Notes under the pieces: generated by a model
What the model was told of the DNA's origin: nothing
Databases searched by the model: none
Seen by the model: the letters and a program-made list of their open reading frames with translations, nothing else
Assembly (NCBI GenBank): GCA_024222455.1
Contig: JAAEPD010000135.1
Coordinates: forward strand, 1 to 34,550
DNA length: 34,550 nt
Source of the DNA: Aureispira sp.
GTDB lineage: Bacteria > Bacteroidota > Bacteroidia > Chitinophagales > Saprospiraceae
Direction: 5' to 3'
Program-made: the position numbers and the translations under genes
Shown: one piece after another, positions 34,411 to 34,550 of the stretch
Position numbering within the stretch: the stretch's first letter is position 1
Layout of the letters: each line of letters starts with the position of its first letter

Positions 34411-34550
34411 TGTGCCGTCCTGAAATAGGTTGACAAAAAAAAGCAAGAATAAATGTCAGCAAAAAGAGGAAAAGCGAACAGCAAAAAGTTTAAACTAGGG
34501 AAACGGCGAACATTTAGTGAGCCATTAAAACAGAAAATAGTAAAAGATAT
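34411..34550 (+). mobile_element. left end of an IS3-like insertion sequence (cut by the window edge)
   Basis: TGTGCCGTCCTGAAATAGG at 34411 has the TGT start and the CCTGAAATAGGTTGACA form of IS3-family terminal repeats in this phylum. A transposase gene follows at 34453 and runs off the window. The element begins 12 bases after the TetR stop. The other end cannot be seen, so boundaries and duplication are unproved. Confidence 0.65.
34453..34550 (+). CDS. IS3-type transposase OrfA, N-terminal fragment
   Basis: Only the first 32 codons are present: a basic start (MSAKRGKANSKKFKLGKRR) and TFSEPLKQKIVKD, the first helix of the helix-turn-helix seen in IS3 OrfA proteins (RRxFSxxLKxKIV). The rest lies beyond the window end, so frame and integrity are unknown. 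Confidence 0.65.
   Translation, partial: MSAKRGKANSKKFKLGKRRTFSEPLKQKIVKD

Overview
The window is chromosomal DNA from a low-GC member of the Bacteroidota. This is shown by a TonB-dependent receptor paired with a DUF4249 lipoprotein, a second outer-membrane receptor with a carboxypeptidase-like N-terminal domain, a LytS/LytTR two-component pair, lipoproteins with SxxC-type lipoboxes, and start codons with A-rich leaders but no strong Shine-Dalgarno sequence. A marine filamentous or gliding lineage such as Saprospiria is a guess only. No rRNA, tRNA or CRISPR array is visible.

Region 1 (about 1-2400) is accessory DNA. Three copies of a roughly 95-bp element, built of nested CCCCCT/AGGGGG inverted repeats, lie at 5-97, 1657-1751 and 2295-2390. 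The last two flank a DUF559 (Vsr-like) nuclease gene. Between the first two copies are a small exported protein and a LysM-carrying contractile injection system (CIS) tube/hub protein of the Afp7/Pvc7 type. The rest of any CIS cluster would lie left of the window.

Region 2 (about 2690-15372, all + strand) is the most unusual part. It encodes a 1928-residue, leaderless, cysteine-free protein made of five units of about 295 residues; a membrane-anchored PQQ-type beta-propeller; a TerY-like vWA protein, a PP2C phosphatase and a Ser/Thr kinase (the 'TerY-P triad' described for tellurium-resistance-associated systems); and two small DUF2158-like proteins with Gly-rich linkers and extreme poly-Asp or Asp-Leu tails ending in Trp or Phe. 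The kinase/phosphatase pair beside a CIS protein recalls post-translational control of type VI secretion by PpkA/PppA. That the whole region is one system is my inference.

Region 3 (15394-20194) is mostly housekeeping: trmN6, a lipoprotein, a fused NAD(P)HX epimerase/dehydratase, a beta-helix lipoprotein and a small orphan. Region 4 (20264-28730) is an outer-membrane and sensing region: two TonB-type beta-barrel proteins, a DUF4249 lipoprotein, the LytS/LytTR pair divergent from the TonB receptor, and a small membrane protein. Region 5 (28850-34398) has an isoaspartyl peptidase, a tandem pair of paralogous exported proteins, two small orphans, a possibly truncated secreted protein, and a fatty-acid desaturase divergent from a TetR regulator with two near-identical palindromes between them. 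The window ends inside the left end of an IS3-like insertion sequence.
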